64,000 nt of DNA, from NCBI GenBank assembly GCA_023435725.1, contig JAEYRD010000232.1, positions 17,183 to 81,182 on the forward strand, written 5' to 3'. The first letter of the stretch is position 1. Each line of letters begins with the position of its first letter. The notes beneath the pieces are model-generated. The model was not told the origin of the DNA, did no database searches, and saw only the letters and a program-made list of their open reading frames with translations. Below, one piece after another: positions 34,587-43,814 of this stretch. Position numbers and translations under genes: made by a program. The stretch comes from Pseudomonadota bacterium. Lineage in GTDB: Bacteria > Pseudomonadota > Alphaproteobacteria > Rhizobiales > Xanthobacteraceae.

Positions 34587-34604
34587 GCAAGATCCAAATC
34601 TTGC
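34587..34604. promoter_or_regulatory. Palindrome between the NCS2 permease and dctA
   Basis: GCAAGAT-CCAA-ATCTTGC is a perfect 7-base inverted repeat, preceded by ATGAT-GCAA-ATCAT. It lies in the divergent promoter region about 30 bases before dctA. Candidate operator for an unidentified regulator. Confidence 0.35.
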
Positions 34605-34632
34605 AAGATCAATGCGTTCCGGGGCGCACCAT

Positions 34633-35961
34633 ATGACACAAGTCGCGGTCCAGCCAGCCATCCATCGCCGGCATCAGCCCTGGTACAAGATCCTCTACGT
34701 CCAGGTGCTGATTGCGATCGTGCTCGGGGTGCTGATCGGTTACTTCTATCCCGATCTCGGCAAGGCCTTGAAGCCGCTCGGCGACGGCTTCATCGCACTG
34801 ATCAAGATGATGATCGCGCCGGTGATCTTCTGCACCGTGGTGCACGGCATCTCCTCGATGGGTGACCTCAAGCGCGTCGGCCGGGTCGGACTGAAGTCGC
34901 TGATCTATTTCGAGACGGTCTCGACCGTTGCGCTCGCGGTCGGCCTGCTGGTCGGCAGAACCCTCCAGCCCGGATCCGGCTTCAACATCGATCCGGCCAC
35001 GATCGATCCGAGGTCGGTGGCGACCTACGTCACCAAGGCCAAGGAAGAGGGCATCGTCGCCCATCTGATGGCGATCATTCCCGACAGCTATCTGGGCGCG
35101 ATTGCACGCGGCGACCTGTTGCAGGTGCTGCTGATCTCGATCCTCTCCGGCTTCGCCATCGCCTTTCTCGGCAAGGCCGGCGAACCGATAGCGGATGCGA
35201 TCGACAAAGCCGCGAAGATGTTCTTCGGGATCATCCGCATCATCGTGCGCGTCGCGCCGATCGGCGCTTTCGGCGCGATGGCCTTTACCGTGGGCGCCTA
35301 CGGCCTCGGCTCGCTGCTGAACCTCGCAGCCCTGATCGGCACGTTCTATCTCACCAGCATTCTGTTCGTGCTGATCGTGCTGGGCTCGATCGCCCGACTC
35401 GCCGGCTTCTCGATCCTGCGCTTCATCGCCTACATCAAGGATGAGCTCCTGATCGTGCTCGGCACCTCGTCGTCGGAAACAGTGCTGCCGCAGATGATCC
35501 AGAAGATGGAGCATCTCGGCGCCTCACGCTCGGTGGTCGGGCTCGTCATACCGACCGGCTACAGCTTCAATCTCGACGGTACCAACATCTACATGACGCT
35601 GGCGACGCTGTTTCTGGCGCAGGCGACCAACACGCATCTGACCATCTGGCAGGAGCTCGGCATTCTCGGCGTCGCCATGATCACCTCGAAAGGCGCCTCG
35701 GGCGTGACCGGGGCGGGCTTCATCACCCTTGCGGCCACGCTCTCGATCGTACCCGACATTCCGATCCAGTCGATCGCAATCCTGGTCGGCATCGACAAGT
35801 TCATGAGTGAATGCCGCGCTCTGACCAACCTGATCGGCAACGGCGTTGCCTGCGTCGTCATCAGCATCTCCGAAGGCGAGCTCGACACCGACGCGTTGCA
35901 CGAGACCATGGCCCATCCGCTGGAGATCGGCGAAGCACTGGAGCCCGGCGGCGGCGCATAA
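34633..35961 (+). CDS. dctA: C4-dicarboxylate/H+ symporter
   Basis: Inner-membrane importer of succinate, fumarate and malate, 442 residues from [19 protein letters not shown]. An in-frame start further upstream (34612) is possible. No strong ribosome site decides. Signatures of the DAACS family: [11 protein letters not shown] near residue 275 (hairpin loop with the serine-rich motif) and the [10 protein letters not shown] sequence near 320, with eight or more hydrophobic segments. In rhizobia DctA feeds nitrogen-fixing bacteroids. The dctBD regulators are not adjacent here. Confidence 0.95.
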   Translation: MTQVAVQPAIHRRHQPWYKILYVQVLIAIVLGVLIGYFYPDLGKALKPLGDGFIALIKMMIAPVIFCTVVHGISSMGDLKRVGRVGLKSLIYFETVSTVALAVGLLVGRTLQPGSGFNIDPATIDPRSVATYVTKAKEEGIVAHLMAIIPDSYLGAIARGDLLQVLLISILSGFAIAFLGKAGEPIADAIDKAAKMFFGIIRIIVRVAPIGAFGAMAFTVGAYGLGSLLNLAALIGTFYLTSILFVLIVLGSIARLAGFSILRFIAYIKDELLIVLGTSSSETVLPQMIQKMEHLGASRSVVGLVIPTGYSFNLDGTNIYMTLATLFLAQATNTHLTIWQELGILGVAMITSKGASGVTGAGFITLAATLSIVPDIPIQSIAILVGIDKFMSECRALTNLIGNGVACVVISISEGELDTDALHETMAHPLEIGEALEPGGGA

Positions 35962-35984
35962 CGCCGCGCCGGTTACCGCCGGCA

Positions 35985-37598
35985 TCATTGCTCAATCTCC
36001 CCGAACAATCGCCCCGGGTTGGCGAGATCGCGCCGGCGCGTGACCCCGATTGCCTGCAAGAATGCCTCGTCATGACTGACGACGAGCAGCGCGCCGTCAT
36101 AGGCGCGCAAGCCCGCTTCGACGGCTTCGATCGACTGGATGTCCAGATGATTGGTCGGCTCGTCCAGAATCAGCAGGGAGGGCGGCGTCGGTCCGCCCAG
36201 CACGCAGGCGAGGCCCGCGCGAAACATTTGCCCGCCGCTCAGGCTGGCAACGATCTGCAAGGCGGCATCGGCGCGAAACATGAACCGGGCCAGCGCGGCA
36301 TGGCAGGCATTCGCGGCTGCCGTCGGATTGAGGCGCCGGAAATTTTCCAGGATGGAGATCGAGGGATCGAGCAGGCTAACCTTCTGATCGAACAGCGCGA
36401 AATCGGGCTTGATCCGCACAGTGCCCGAAACAGGTTGCAGCTCGCCCGCGATCAGCTTCAGCAGCGTCGTCTTGCCGGAGCCGTTGGGCCCGACCAGCGC
36501 GACCCGTTCCGGTCCGACGATCGCGAACGAGAGATCGTGCAAGACCGGCAGCTCCGGCCGATAGCCGGCACTGACCTCGTCGAGCCAAAGCACCTCCCTG
36601 CCCGCCGGCAGGTTCGTCGCGGGCAGTTTCACCGAGAGCGGCTGAAGAATCTCGATGCGCCGGCGCGCCGTGTCGACGGCATCGAGCGCCTCCGCGCGCC
36701 GCCGCTCGGCGATTTGCGCATTCTTTCCGCCGGTGTCCTCGCTCCGGTCCTTGCGCGCGCCGGCGAGGATGCGAGGCATGTCTCCCTTCGCACGCTTCTT
36801 CCTGCCGCCGCTGTCCCTGCGCGCTTTCCTCTCCGCGGCCCCCTGCGCCTTCCCGTCGATCTCGGACAGGCGCCTCTCGGCATGCGTGAGGTCGTGCCTG
36901 ACGGCTGCGAGCTCGACGGCCTTCTGCGCCCGATAGCTGCTCCAATTGCCGCCGTATCGCGTCGCCCCGAGCGAGGTCAGCTCGACGATCGCATCCATGG
37001 TTTCAAGAAGACCCCGGTCGTGACTGACGACGATCGCACCGCCGCGCCAGGCGGCGAGGAGATCGGTCACCGCCCTGCGTCCGTCCTGGTCGAGATTGTT
37101 GGTGGGCTCATCCAGCAGCAGGAAGTCGGGCTCGGCGAACACCAGTGCGGCAAGGCGAACGCGCGTCGTCTGGCCGCCGGACAGGCGGGACAGCTCCGTG
37201 TCGGGAGAAGGATCGAACCCGAGGCGCGCGAGGGCGGCCTGCAGCCGCGCTTCGAGGGTCCAGTCGATCGCAGCGATGTCCTCGGCCGAGGCTTCGCCCC
37301 GCTCCGCGCGGCGAAGCAGTTCCAGCGCTTGCCGTGCACCGAACAGATCGGCCACTGTCGCGTCCGCAAGCGGTTGAACGTCCTGGCGCAGCCGGCCGAT
37401 GGTCGCGTTGATAAGAATGCGCCCCGACTGCGGAACCTGCTCACCCGAAATCGACGCAAGCAGCGTGGTTTTCCCGACGCCATTGCGGCCGACGAGACCG
37501 GTCCGCTCGGCCGCGAATGTCAGATCAATATTGGAGAGAAGAGGACGGCCGTCAGGCGTGGACAGCGACAGGTTCGACAGGATGATTGAAGCAGGCAT
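35985..37598 (-). CDS. ABC-F family ATPase
   Basis: Soluble twin-cassette ATPase of 537 residues with no membrane segments. Two Walker A motifs (GRNGVGKTT near 35, GPNGSGKTT near 355), two signature motifs (LSGGQTTRVRLA, LSGGQMFRAGLA) and two Walker B motifs (LLLDEPTNNLD, LLILDEPTNHLD). A Lys/Arg-rich linker of about 80 residues (ERKARRDSGGRKKRAKGD) separates the cassettes. ABC-F proteins act on ribosomes or in translation-linked stress. The subtype cannot be set. Start MPASIILSNL at 37598 is preferred to 37616. It converges with dctA. Confidence 0.92.
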   Translation of the reverse strand: MPASIILSNLSLSTPDGRPLLSNIDLTFAAERTGLVGRNGVGKTTLLASISGEQVPQSGRILINATIGRLRQDVQPLADATVADLFGARQALELLRRAERGEASAEDIAAIDWTLEARLQAALARLGFDPSPDTELSRLSGGQTTRVRLAALVFAEPDFLLLDEPTNNLDQDGRRAVTDLLAAWRGGAIVVSHDRGLLETMDAIVELTSLGATRYGGNWSSYRAQKAVELAAVRHDLTHAERRLSEIDGKAQGAAERKARRDSGGRKKRAKGDMPRILAGARKDRSEDTGGKNAQIAERRRAEALDAVDTARRRIEILQPLSVKLPATNLPAGREVLWLDEVSAGYRPELPVLHDLSFAIVGPERVALVGPNGSGKTTLLKLIAGELQPVSGTVRIKPDFALFDQKVSLLDPSISILENFRRLNPTAAANACHAALARFMFRADAALQIVASLSGGQMFRAGLACVLGGPTPPSLLILDEPTNHLDIQSIEAVEAGLRAYDGALLVVSHDEAFLQAIGVTRRRDLANPGRLFGEIEQ

Positions 37599-37767
37599 GG
37601 AATTCCCCGTGAGCAAGGCAGGTCGGCTTTGCGGTCGGGGTCATATCCATGGCTGCGAATATCCTGGTTGAGAGGTCTCTAACTAGCCTCGCAGACGAGC
37701 GAGATCAAGCCGTAGCTGAAGGGACGGCAGCGCATGGGGGCGCTGACGTCCTCTTTGGTCTGTACCA

Positions 37768-38115
37768 TCAGCCCTTGAGCGCGGTGACCACCACTTCGAT
37801 CAGCGCGCCACCGCCGAGATCGGCGACGCCGACGGTGGCGCGGGTCGGCAGATTGTCGCCGAAGAACTCGGTCCAGGCCGCGTCCATCTCCTTCTTCTTG
37901 GATAGATCGGTGACGAAGATCGAGGCGCTGACGACGCGCGACTTGTCGGTGCCGGCCTCTTTCAGATAGCCGGCGATCTTGCCGAGGATGTTGCGAGTCT
38001 GATCGCCCATCGAGACCGAGGTGTCGTCGGCGATGGTGCCGCCGACGAAGACGAAGCCGTTGGCTTCGACGGCGCGGTGCATGATGGGCGTGCGGATGCT
38101 GCGGGTGATGCTCAC
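37768..38115 (-). CDS. RidA/YjgF-family imine deaminase
   Basis: Protein of 115 residues starting at GTG 38115 (AGAGGA 6 bases upstream). A longer frame would overlap the preceding FAD gene. The family body VEANGFVFVGGTIADD, TRNILGKIAGYLKEAG, VSASIFVTDL and the C-terminal ATVGVADLGGGALIEVVVTA are clear, with the acidic residue in the final strand. RidA hydrolyses 2-imino acids to 2-oxo acids. It is last in the operon of FAD amine dehydrogenases, whose products are such imines, so its position makes metabolic sense. Confidence 0.9.
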   Translation of the reverse strand: MSITRSIRTPIMHRAVEANGFVFVGGTIADDTSVSMGDQTRNILGKIAGYLKEAGTDKSRVVSASIFVTDLSKKKEMDAAWTEFFGDNLPTRATVGVADLGGGALIEVVVTALKG

Positions 38116-38128
38116 GATGTCCTCTTCG

Positions 38129-39250
38129 TTAGAGCGTGGAGGGATGGAAGCGGTCGATGCCGAGACCGCTGACGCGGGTCTGGGTGCCGCCATTGACGAT
38201 CAGCTCCGCCATCACGGCGCCGGCGCCGGGGCCGAGCTGGAAGCCGTGCAGCGAGAAGCCGAACTGGTGGTAGAGGCCCTTGTGGCGGCTGCTTGGACCA
38301 AACACGGGCAGATCGTCCTTCATCTTGCCCTCTATGCCAGCCCAGGCGCGAACGATCGTCGCACTGCGCATCACCGGGAACAGCTCGAACACGGTGCGCG
38401 CGCTGATCGCGAGGCTCTTCCAGTCCAGAATCGTCTCGTTGCGATCCTGGTAGGGCGTTGCCAGATGGCCGCCGCCGATCAGCACGGTGCCGTTTGAGAA
38501 TTGCTTGAAGGAAAGTTTGCGCCCGCGCAGGATCACGACGGGGTCGATGAAGTGCGGAACGCGCGAGGTGATCATCAGCATCGGCGCCACGGTCTCGACC
38601 GGGACGGGCTCACCGAGCGCAGCGGCGATCTTGCCGGCCCAGGCGCCGGCGGCGTTGACGAGCACCGGCGCGGCAAAGCTCTCGGCGCCGACATCGACGT
38701 GCCAGAGGCCGTCGCTCTGCCGGATATTGCTGGCGGGCACGCGCTCGCGCACGGTCGCGCCGAGTTGCTCGGCCCTGCGCCGGAACGCCGTCGTCGTCTG
38801 CGCCGGATTGGCCGCGCCATCACGGCGCGACACGACGCCGCCGGGACAGGTCTCGGCGACCGCCGGCACGAGGCGCCGCAACTCGGTCGCGTCGATCAGC
38901 TCTTCATGGGTGAAGCCGAGCGCATTGAGTTCGGCCACGCGCGCTCGGCAGACCGCGAGCTCCTCCTCGTTTTCCGCGACAAGCACCTGGCCGTGGCTCT
39001 CGAAACTGCAATCGTCGTCGAGGAGATCGGTGATCTTCTCCCAGATCTCCATCGAGCGGATTGAAAGCGGGATTTCGGGAATGTGCCGCGCGAGCTGGCG
39101 TACGCCGCCGGCGTTGACGCCGGAGGCATGGCGGCCGGCATAGTCCTTTTCGATCAGCACCGGCTTCATGCCGGCAAGGCAGAGATGCAGCGCGGTCGAG
39201 CATCCGTGGATGCCGCCGCCGACGACGATCGCATCCGCGCGCGTGGTCAT
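38129..39250 (-). CDS. FAD-dependent D-amino acid/opine dehydrogenase, beta-type subunit 1
   Basis: DAO-fold flavoprotein of 373 residues. It begins TTRADAIVVGGGIHGCSTAL (FAD-binding GxGxxG at 10-15), followed by HASGVNAGGVRQLARHIPEI and, near the C-terminus, AGIEGKMKDDLPVFGPS and YHQFGFSLHGFQLGPGAG. It resembles HcnC/OoxB/sarcosine oxidase beta. ATG 39250 overlaps the stop of the alpha-type gene (ATGA), so expression is coupled. It likely oxidises an amino or imino acid and passes electrons to the alpha and [2Fe-2S] subunits. HCN synthase is a homologous alternative. Confidence 0.88.
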   Translation of the reverse strand: MTTRADAIVVGGGIHGCSTALHLCLAGMKPVLIEKDYAGRHASGVNAGGVRQLARHIPEIPLSIRSMEIWEKITDLLDDDCSFESHGQVLVAENEEELAVCRARVAELNALGFTHEELIDATELRRLVPAVAETCPGGVVSRRDGAANPAQTTTAFRRRAEQLGATVRERVPASNIRQSDGLWHVDVGAESFAAPVLVNAAGAWAGKIAAALGEPVPVETVAPMLMITSRVPHFIDPVVILRGRKLSFKQFSNGTVLIGGGHLATPYQDRNETILDWKSLAISARTVFELFPVMRSATIVRAWAGIEGKMKDDLPVFGPSSRHKGLYHQFGFSLHGFQLGPGAGAVMAELIVNGGTQTRVSGLGIDRFHPSTL

Positions 39251-40665
39251 CCGCGGACCACTGCCTTGACGTCGGCCTCGCTCTTCGGGACGGCGGCGAG
39301 TTCGGCGAGCGTGATCGGCTTGACCGGCGCGCGCAGCCGGTAATAGCCGATCTCCTGCGGGGTCTTGCCGCGTGCCTGCGCCATCAGCTCGGTAACGGTA
39401 AGGCCACAGAGCCGGCCCTGGCACGGGCCCATGCCGGTGCGGCGATAGGCCTTGAGCTGATTGGGCCCGGTCGCGCCGATCGCAACGGCATCGAGAATGT
39501 CCTTCGCGGTCACCTCCTCGCAGCGGCAGACGATGATGTCGCCTGCGGGAATCCGGAACTGCGGCGCGGGACGAAACAGCGTATCGAGGAACGTGCGGCC
39601 GCGCTCGGCCTTGGCAAGATCGGCGCGGAGCGCCGCCATCGGCGAAAGTTTCGCAGCGGCCGCGGGCGCCAGGGCTTCCACCGCCGCGCGTGCCGCGATG
39701 CGCCCGCGGACCACGGCCGCATTCGCACCGCCGATGCCGGCACCATCGCCGGCGATCGCGATGCCGGCGACCGATGAGTTGCCGCTCGCATCGAGCACCG
39801 GCGACCAGCACAATTGCAGATCATCCCAGCGATGCTCGATCCCCGCCGCCATCGCCAGATTAACGTTGGGCACAACGCCTTGGTGCAGCAGCAAGAGATC
39901 GGCAGGAATGGTCTCGCGCTTGCCGCCCGCGACATAGCTCACGCTCGCGAGCCGGCCGTCGCCAGCCGCGGCAAGCTCAGTGACGCCGGAGACGACCTGT
40001 ACCTTGGCCCGCACCTCGCGCATCATCGACAGGCCCTTGGCGAAATAAGGCGAGGTCAGGAAGGCGAAGGCGTGAGGCAGCGCAGCGAAATAATTGCCGC
40101 GCTCGGTGGTGTCGAGGATACGGTCGATGCGGCCGCCGAGGCGGAGGATCTGCGCGGCGAGCAGCCAGAGCAGTGGCCCCTGCCCTGCGATCACCGTGCG
40201 ACCGTCAGGGACCAGCGCCGAGGACTTCAGCATCGTTTGCGCCGCGCCCGCAGTCATCACGCCCGGCAAGGTCCAGCCGGGAATCGGAAACGGGCGCTCC
40301 AGCGCGCCGGTCGCGAGGATGACGCGCTGCGCCCTAGCGAAGGCGGAGGCACCGCCGATCGAGACCGCGATCTCGAGGTTGCGGTCGAGGCTCCAGACCG
40401 TGGCACGTTGAATGATTTCGGCGCTGCTCGCGCGCAGTGCCTGCACGAGATCGGCACCAACCCAATAGTCGGCTCCGAGCTGATTGCGCTCGGTCACGGG
40501 TGTAGAGGCGATGGCGCGAAATACCTGGCCGCCGGGACCGATGTTCTCGTCGAGCAGCAGGGTCGAGAGGCCGGCCTCGGCGGATGTCGCAGCCGCGGCG
40601 AGGCCGGCGGGCCCGGCGCCGATCACCACCACGTCGTAAGCTTCGCGCTTGGGAGCCACAGTCAT
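39247..40665 (-). CDS. FAD/NAD-fold alpha-type subunit with BFD-like [2Fe-2S] site
   Basis: Flavoprotein of 472 residues, homologous to OoxA/HcnB and hydroxyproline dehydrogenase alpha subunits. Residues 11-40 form the FAD site (VVVIGAGPAGLAAAATSAEA), and a second Rossmann site follows near 180. The C-terminal BFD-like domain has CRCEEVTAKDI and GMGPCQGRLCG, four Cys for a [2Fe-2S] cluster (near residues 385-435). It overlaps the small ferredoxin-like gene upstream (ATGA) and the beta-type gene downstream, so the three form one coupled block. Confidence 0.9.
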   Translation of the reverse strand: MTVAPKREAYDVVVIGAGPAGLAAAATSAEAGLSTLLLDENIGPGGQVFRAIASTPVTERNQLGADYWVGADLVQALRASSAEIIQRATVWSLDRNLEIAVSIGGASAFARAQRVILATGALERPFPIPGWTLPGVMTAGAAQTMLKSSALVPDGRTVIAGQGPLLWLLAAQILRLGGRIDRILDTTERGNYFAALPHAFAFLTSPYFAKGLSMMREVRAKVQVVSGVTELAAAGDGRLASVSYVAGGKRETIPADLLLLHQGVVPNVNLAMAAGIEHRWDDLQLCWSPVLDASGNSSVAGIAIAGDGAGIGGANAAVVRGRIAARAAVEALAPAAAAKLSPMAALRADLAKAERGRTFLDTLFRPAPQFRIPAGDIIVCRCEEVTAKDILDAVAIGATGPNQLKAYRRTGMGPCQGRLCGLTVTELMAQARGKTPQEIGYYRLRAPVKPITLAELAAVPKSEADVKAVVRG

Positions 40666-40958
40666 TTTCCGATCTCCCGCTTGCCCTTCTGGATCTCGAT
40701 CTGCATGCCCTCGGCGACGGGCACGAGGCAGCCCTGGCGATTGCCGACGCCGTCGATGGTGACGAGGCAGTCGAAGCACACGCCCATCATGCAATAGGGC
40801 AGACGCGGCGCGCCGCTCACTGCGGTGGAGCGCCGCGCGTCGCAGCCCGACGCCAAAAGCGCAGCGGAGACGGTATCGCCCTGGCGTGCCGCGACGGCAA
40901 CGCCGTCGACGAAGATCTGCACTTGCGGCCGTTTGTCCTGTTCGGATCGTCTAAACAT
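40662..40958 (-). CDS. Small [2Fe-2S] ferredoxin-like subunit
   Basis: Protein of 98 residues with a plant-type ferredoxin fold. Cluster ligands are visible in YCMMGVCFDCLVTIDGVG followed by NRQGC (pattern C-x4-C-x2-C...C). It matches HcnA/OoxC-type gamma subunits of multimeric FAD dehydrogenases. Start MFRRSEQDKRP at 40958 is preferred to 40985. It is flanked by one DAO-type gene upstream (33-base gap) and the alpha gene downstream (4-base overlap). Confidence 0.9.
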   Translation of the reverse strand: MFRRSEQDKRPQVQIFVDGVAVAARQGDTVSAALLASGCDARRSTAVSGAPRLPYCMMGVCFDCLVTIDGVGNRQGCLVPVAEGMQIEIQKGKREIGK

Positions 40959-40990
40959 GGGGATGCCTCTTGGCTCCTTCCTCAAAATCT

Positions 40991-42127
40991 CTAATAGCCG
41001 CTGTTGTTCGCCGCGCCGGCGCCGCCGAAGCGGCTGGCCGAGAACGCACCGACCAGCTCAGGCTCGAGCGCGCCTTGCGCGACCATGCGCGCGACCTCGA
41101 AGGCGTGGTTGGATGCGAGCGTCACGCCGGAATGGCAGCAGGCCACGAAGGCGCCAGGATGGGTCTCCGACTGGTCGTAGATCGGAAAGCCGTCCTGCGG
41201 CATGACGCGGATGCCGGCCCAGCTTCGGATCACATTGAGCCGCGCCAGATGCGGAAACATGCGCTGGGCACGATCCGCCATCACGCCACTGATCGAATGC
41301 TTCAGCGCGCGATCGTCGAGCTCGTCCTCCTTGCTGTCGCCGATCATCACCGTGCCCTCGTCGGTCTGGCGGAGCGTGGTCAGCGGATGCGGCAGGAACG
41401 GCATGGTGCGCTCGGTCACCACGATCTGGCCGCGGGTCGGCCCCATCGGCGCATGGAGGCCGACCATCGGCGCGAGCGTCTGGTTGGCGTTGCCGGCGGC
41501 AAGCACGACCTTGGCGGCGCGGAGCTCGCCCTTCGGCGTGGTCAGGCGGAATTCGCCGCCGCTCTTGCTGATCGCCGAGACCGGACGCTCCGGAAAATAG
41601 TCGATGCCGAACGCCTTGAAGCCGGTGTGGAAGGCGCGGAACGTGCGCAGCGAATTGACGTGGCCATCGAGCGGACAATAGCTGCCGCCGGAAACCTCCG
41701 GCCCGATCAGCGGCAGCGACTTCTTCACGTCGGATGCGGTGAGCATCTCCATCTTGTAGTCGGCCGCCCCGGCCTGGTTGTGCATGCGCTTGACGAGCTC
41801 GGTGCGCTGGCCGAATTCCTCCTCGCCGAGCGTCAGATGGAAGCCGCCATTCTGCTGCAGGCTGACGTCGAGCCCGGTCTGCTGCTTCAGCTCCGAGGCG
41901 AGCCGGCCCCAAGCTTCCGACGCGCGCACGGTCCAAACCGTATAGGCCGGCATGCCGAGCCCCTTGCTCTGCACCCAGACCAGCGCAAAGTTAGCGCGCG
42001 AGGCTCGCTTGGTGATGTCGCCTTCGTCGAGCACGGCCACGCTCTTGCCGAGCCGGCCGAGGCCCCAGGCGATGGCGGAGCCGAGCAGTCCGCCGCCGAC
42101 CACGGCGACGTCATAATCCCTGGACAT
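40991..42127 (-). CDS. FAD-dependent DAO-fold dehydrogenase, beta-type subunit 2
   Basis: Flavoprotein of 378 residues: MSRDYDVAVVGGGLLGSAIA (FAD loop), RASRANFALVWVQSKGLGMP, then a C-terminal SWAGIRVMPQDGFPIYDQ and HSGVTLASNHAFEVARM. It is related to but clearly different from the second DAO-type protein at 38129-39250. A single alpha and gamma subunit lie between the two, so this may be an alternative catalytic subunit or an independent oxidase. It follows the ABC permease gene by 8 bases in the same operon. Confidence 0.88.
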   Translation of the reverse strand: MSRDYDVAVVGGGLLGSAIAWGLGRLGKSVAVLDEGDITKRASRANFALVWVQSKGLGMPAYTVWTVRASEAWGRLASELKQQTGLDVSLQQNGGFHLTLGEEEFGQRTELVKRMHNQAGAADYKMEMLTASDVKKSLPLIGPEVSGGSYCPLDGHVNSLRTFRAFHTGFKAFGIDYFPERPVSAISKSGGEFRLTTPKGELRAAKVVLAAGNANQTLAPMVGLHAPMGPTRGQIVVTERTMPFLPHPLTTLRQTDEGTVMIGDSKEDELDDRALKHSISGVMADRAQRMFPHLARLNVIRSWAGIRVMPQDGFPIYDQSETHPGAFVACCHSGVTLASNHAFEVARMVAQGALEPELVGAFSASRFGGAGAANNSGY

Positions 42128-42135
42128 GGGTTCTC

Positions 42136-42942
42136 CTATCGTCCCGCATCGCCCTTGCCGGCGAGCACGCGGTCGAGCCCGTAGAAGCGGTCGAGCAGAA
42201 TGAGGGCGGTCATGGTGATCGCGATCACGCAGGCCGAGACCGACGTCACCAGCGGATCGATGTTGTCCTGGATATAAAGGAACATGCGCACTGGCAACGT
42301 CTCGGTGCCTGGCGCCGCGAGGAAGACGGTCATGGTGAGATCGTCGAAGGACTGGATGAAGGCGAGCGCCCAACCGCTGATGACGCCGGGCAGGATCAGA
42401 GGCAGCGTCACGCGGCGGAACAGCGTCCAGCCGCCGGCGCCGAGCGAGACCGCGGCCATCTCGACCGAGAGGTCCATGCCGGTTGCCGCCGCGAGCGTCA
42501 GCCGCAGCGCAAATGGAAACACGATGATCACATGCGCGATGATCAGCGCCGCGAAGCTGCCGCCGAGTCCTGCCGAGGTGAAGAAGCGCAGAAAGGCGAT
42601 GCCGAGCACGACATGCGGGATCATCAGCGGTGACAGGAACAGCGCCGCCAGCGCATCGCGGCCGCGGAAACGATAACGCGCGATCGCGAGCGCCGCCGGC
42701 ACCGCGAACAGCAACGCCACGAAGGACGACAGCGCACCGAGTCCAAGGCTCACCCAAAAGGCATGAATGAATTCGGGGTAGTTGCCGATCGCCCTGAACC
42801 AGCGCAGCGAAAACCCGTTGGTCGGCAGCGACAGGAAGCCCTCGGGCGTGAACGCGACGAGGCAGACCACGAGGATCGGCGCCACCATCACGATGACGAA
42901 GATGGTGTGGAAGATCAGCGCGAGCGGGCCGTTCTGTCTCAT
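42136..42942 (-). CDS. ABC transporter permease (PotC-like)
   Basis: Inner-membrane permease of 268 residues, six hydrophobic segments, with the EAA loop as EMAAVSLGAGGWTLFRRVTL near residue 165. Start ATG 42942 overlaps the preceding permease by 4 bases. Family: spermidine/putrescine-type importers, which also carry opines, thiamine, 2-aminoethylphosphonate and other amines. The operon with FAD amine dehydrogenases suggests an amino compound as the substrate. Confidence 0.93.
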   Translation of the reverse strand: MRQNGPLALIFHTIFVIVMVAPILVVCLVAFTPEGFLSLPTNGFSLRWFRAIGNYPEFIHAFWVSLGLGALSSFVALLFAVPAALAIARYRFRGRDALAALFLSPLMIPHVVLGIAFLRFFTSAGLGGSFAALIIAHVIIVFPFALRLTLAAATGMDLSVEMAAVSLGAGGWTLFRRVTLPLILPGVISGWALAFIQSFDDLTMTVFLAAPGTETLPVRMFLYIQDNIDPLVTSVSACVIAITMTALILLDRFYGLDRVLAGKGDAGR

Positions 42943-43814
42943 CGGAACACCTCGGCATAGCGGCGTTCGATCAGGGCATGGCTGCCGACGACGATCAGCA
43001 CCAGCGCGACCAGCAACAGCGTGGCGACGGCTGCGCCGAGCGGCCAGTTCAGCGTGTTGAGGAACTCGTCGTAGGCGAGCGTCGCCGCGACCTTGAGCCG
43101 GCGGCCGCCGATGATCGCGGGCGTCGCAAAGGCACTGGCCGAAAGCGAGAACACGATGATCGCGCCCGACAGCACGCCCGGCATGATCTGCGGCATGATG
43201 ATGCGGCGGATGATGGTGACCGGTCCGGCGCCGAGCGACATCGCGGCATTCTCGATCTGCGGGTCGAGGCGCTGCAGCGCTGCCCACACCGACAAAACCA
43301 TGAACGGCATCATCACATGCGCGAGCGCGACCACCATGCCTGTCTCGGTGAACATGAAGGGAATTGGGAAGCGGATCACCCCGAGCGACATCAGCAGCTT
43401 GTTGACGAGGCCGTTGTTGCCGCCGAACAGCAGCGCCCAACCAAGCGTCCGCGCCACCACGGAGATCAGCAGCGGCCCGAGGATGACCAGCAGGAAAAAG
43501 CTTTTCCAGCGGCCGCTCATGCGGTTGAGGATGTAGGCCTCGGGAGCCCCAAGCACGGCGGTGAGCAACGTGGTCAGGATCGCGATGCGAAAGGTCCGCC
43601 AGAACATCTCGGCGTAATAGGGATCGGTCGCGATCTCATGCCAGTTCTTGAGGATGAAGACCGGCTCGATGCCCTTGTACTGGCCCCAGTCGTGGAACGA
43701 CAGCATCACTGTCATCGCCAGCGGGATTAGCAGCACACCGACGAACAGCATCAAGGCGGGCGCGGTCAGCGCCCATGGTGCACGTGCGCTGCGCTCCTCG
43801 GCAACCGCACTCAT
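42939..43814 (-). CDS. ABC transporter permease (PotB-like)
   Basis: Inner-membrane permease of 291 residues pairing with the PotC-like protein. Hydrophobic segments are spread over 15-280, with an EAA loop ENAAMSLGAGPVTIIRRIIM near 195. It starts in a 4-base overlap with the ATPase gene stop (43811-43814) and ends in a 4-base overlap with the next permease. This tight packing shows a single coupled transport unit. Confidence 0.93.
   Translation of the reverse strand: MSAVAEERSARAPWALTAPALMLFVGVLLIPLAMTVMLSFHDWGQYKGIEPVFILKNWHEIATDPYYAEMFWRTFRIAILTTLLTAVLGAPEAYILNRMSGRWKSFFLLVILGPLLISVVARTLGWALLFGGNNGLVNKLLMSLGVIRFPIPFMFTETGMVVALAHVMMPFMVLSVWAALQRLDPQIENAAMSLGAGPVTIIRRIIMPQIMPGVLSGAIIVFSLSASAFATPAIIGGRRLKVAATLAYDEFLNTLNWPLGAAVATLLLVALVLIVVGSHALIERRYAEVFR

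Noticed and set aside
35811..37589. Plus-strand frame of 592 codons opposite the ABC-F gene
   Set aside because: Mirror of a complete ABC-F ATPase with both cassettes on the minus strand. No motifs in the mirror frame.
38129..40958. Naming the FAD/[2Fe-2S] block hcnABC (hydrogen cyanide synthase)
   Set aside because: The subunits are homologous, but the operon has an opine/amine-type transporter, a second beta-type subunit and RidA, which fit amino-acid catabolism better. Sequence alone cannot settle the substrate, so no symbol is given.
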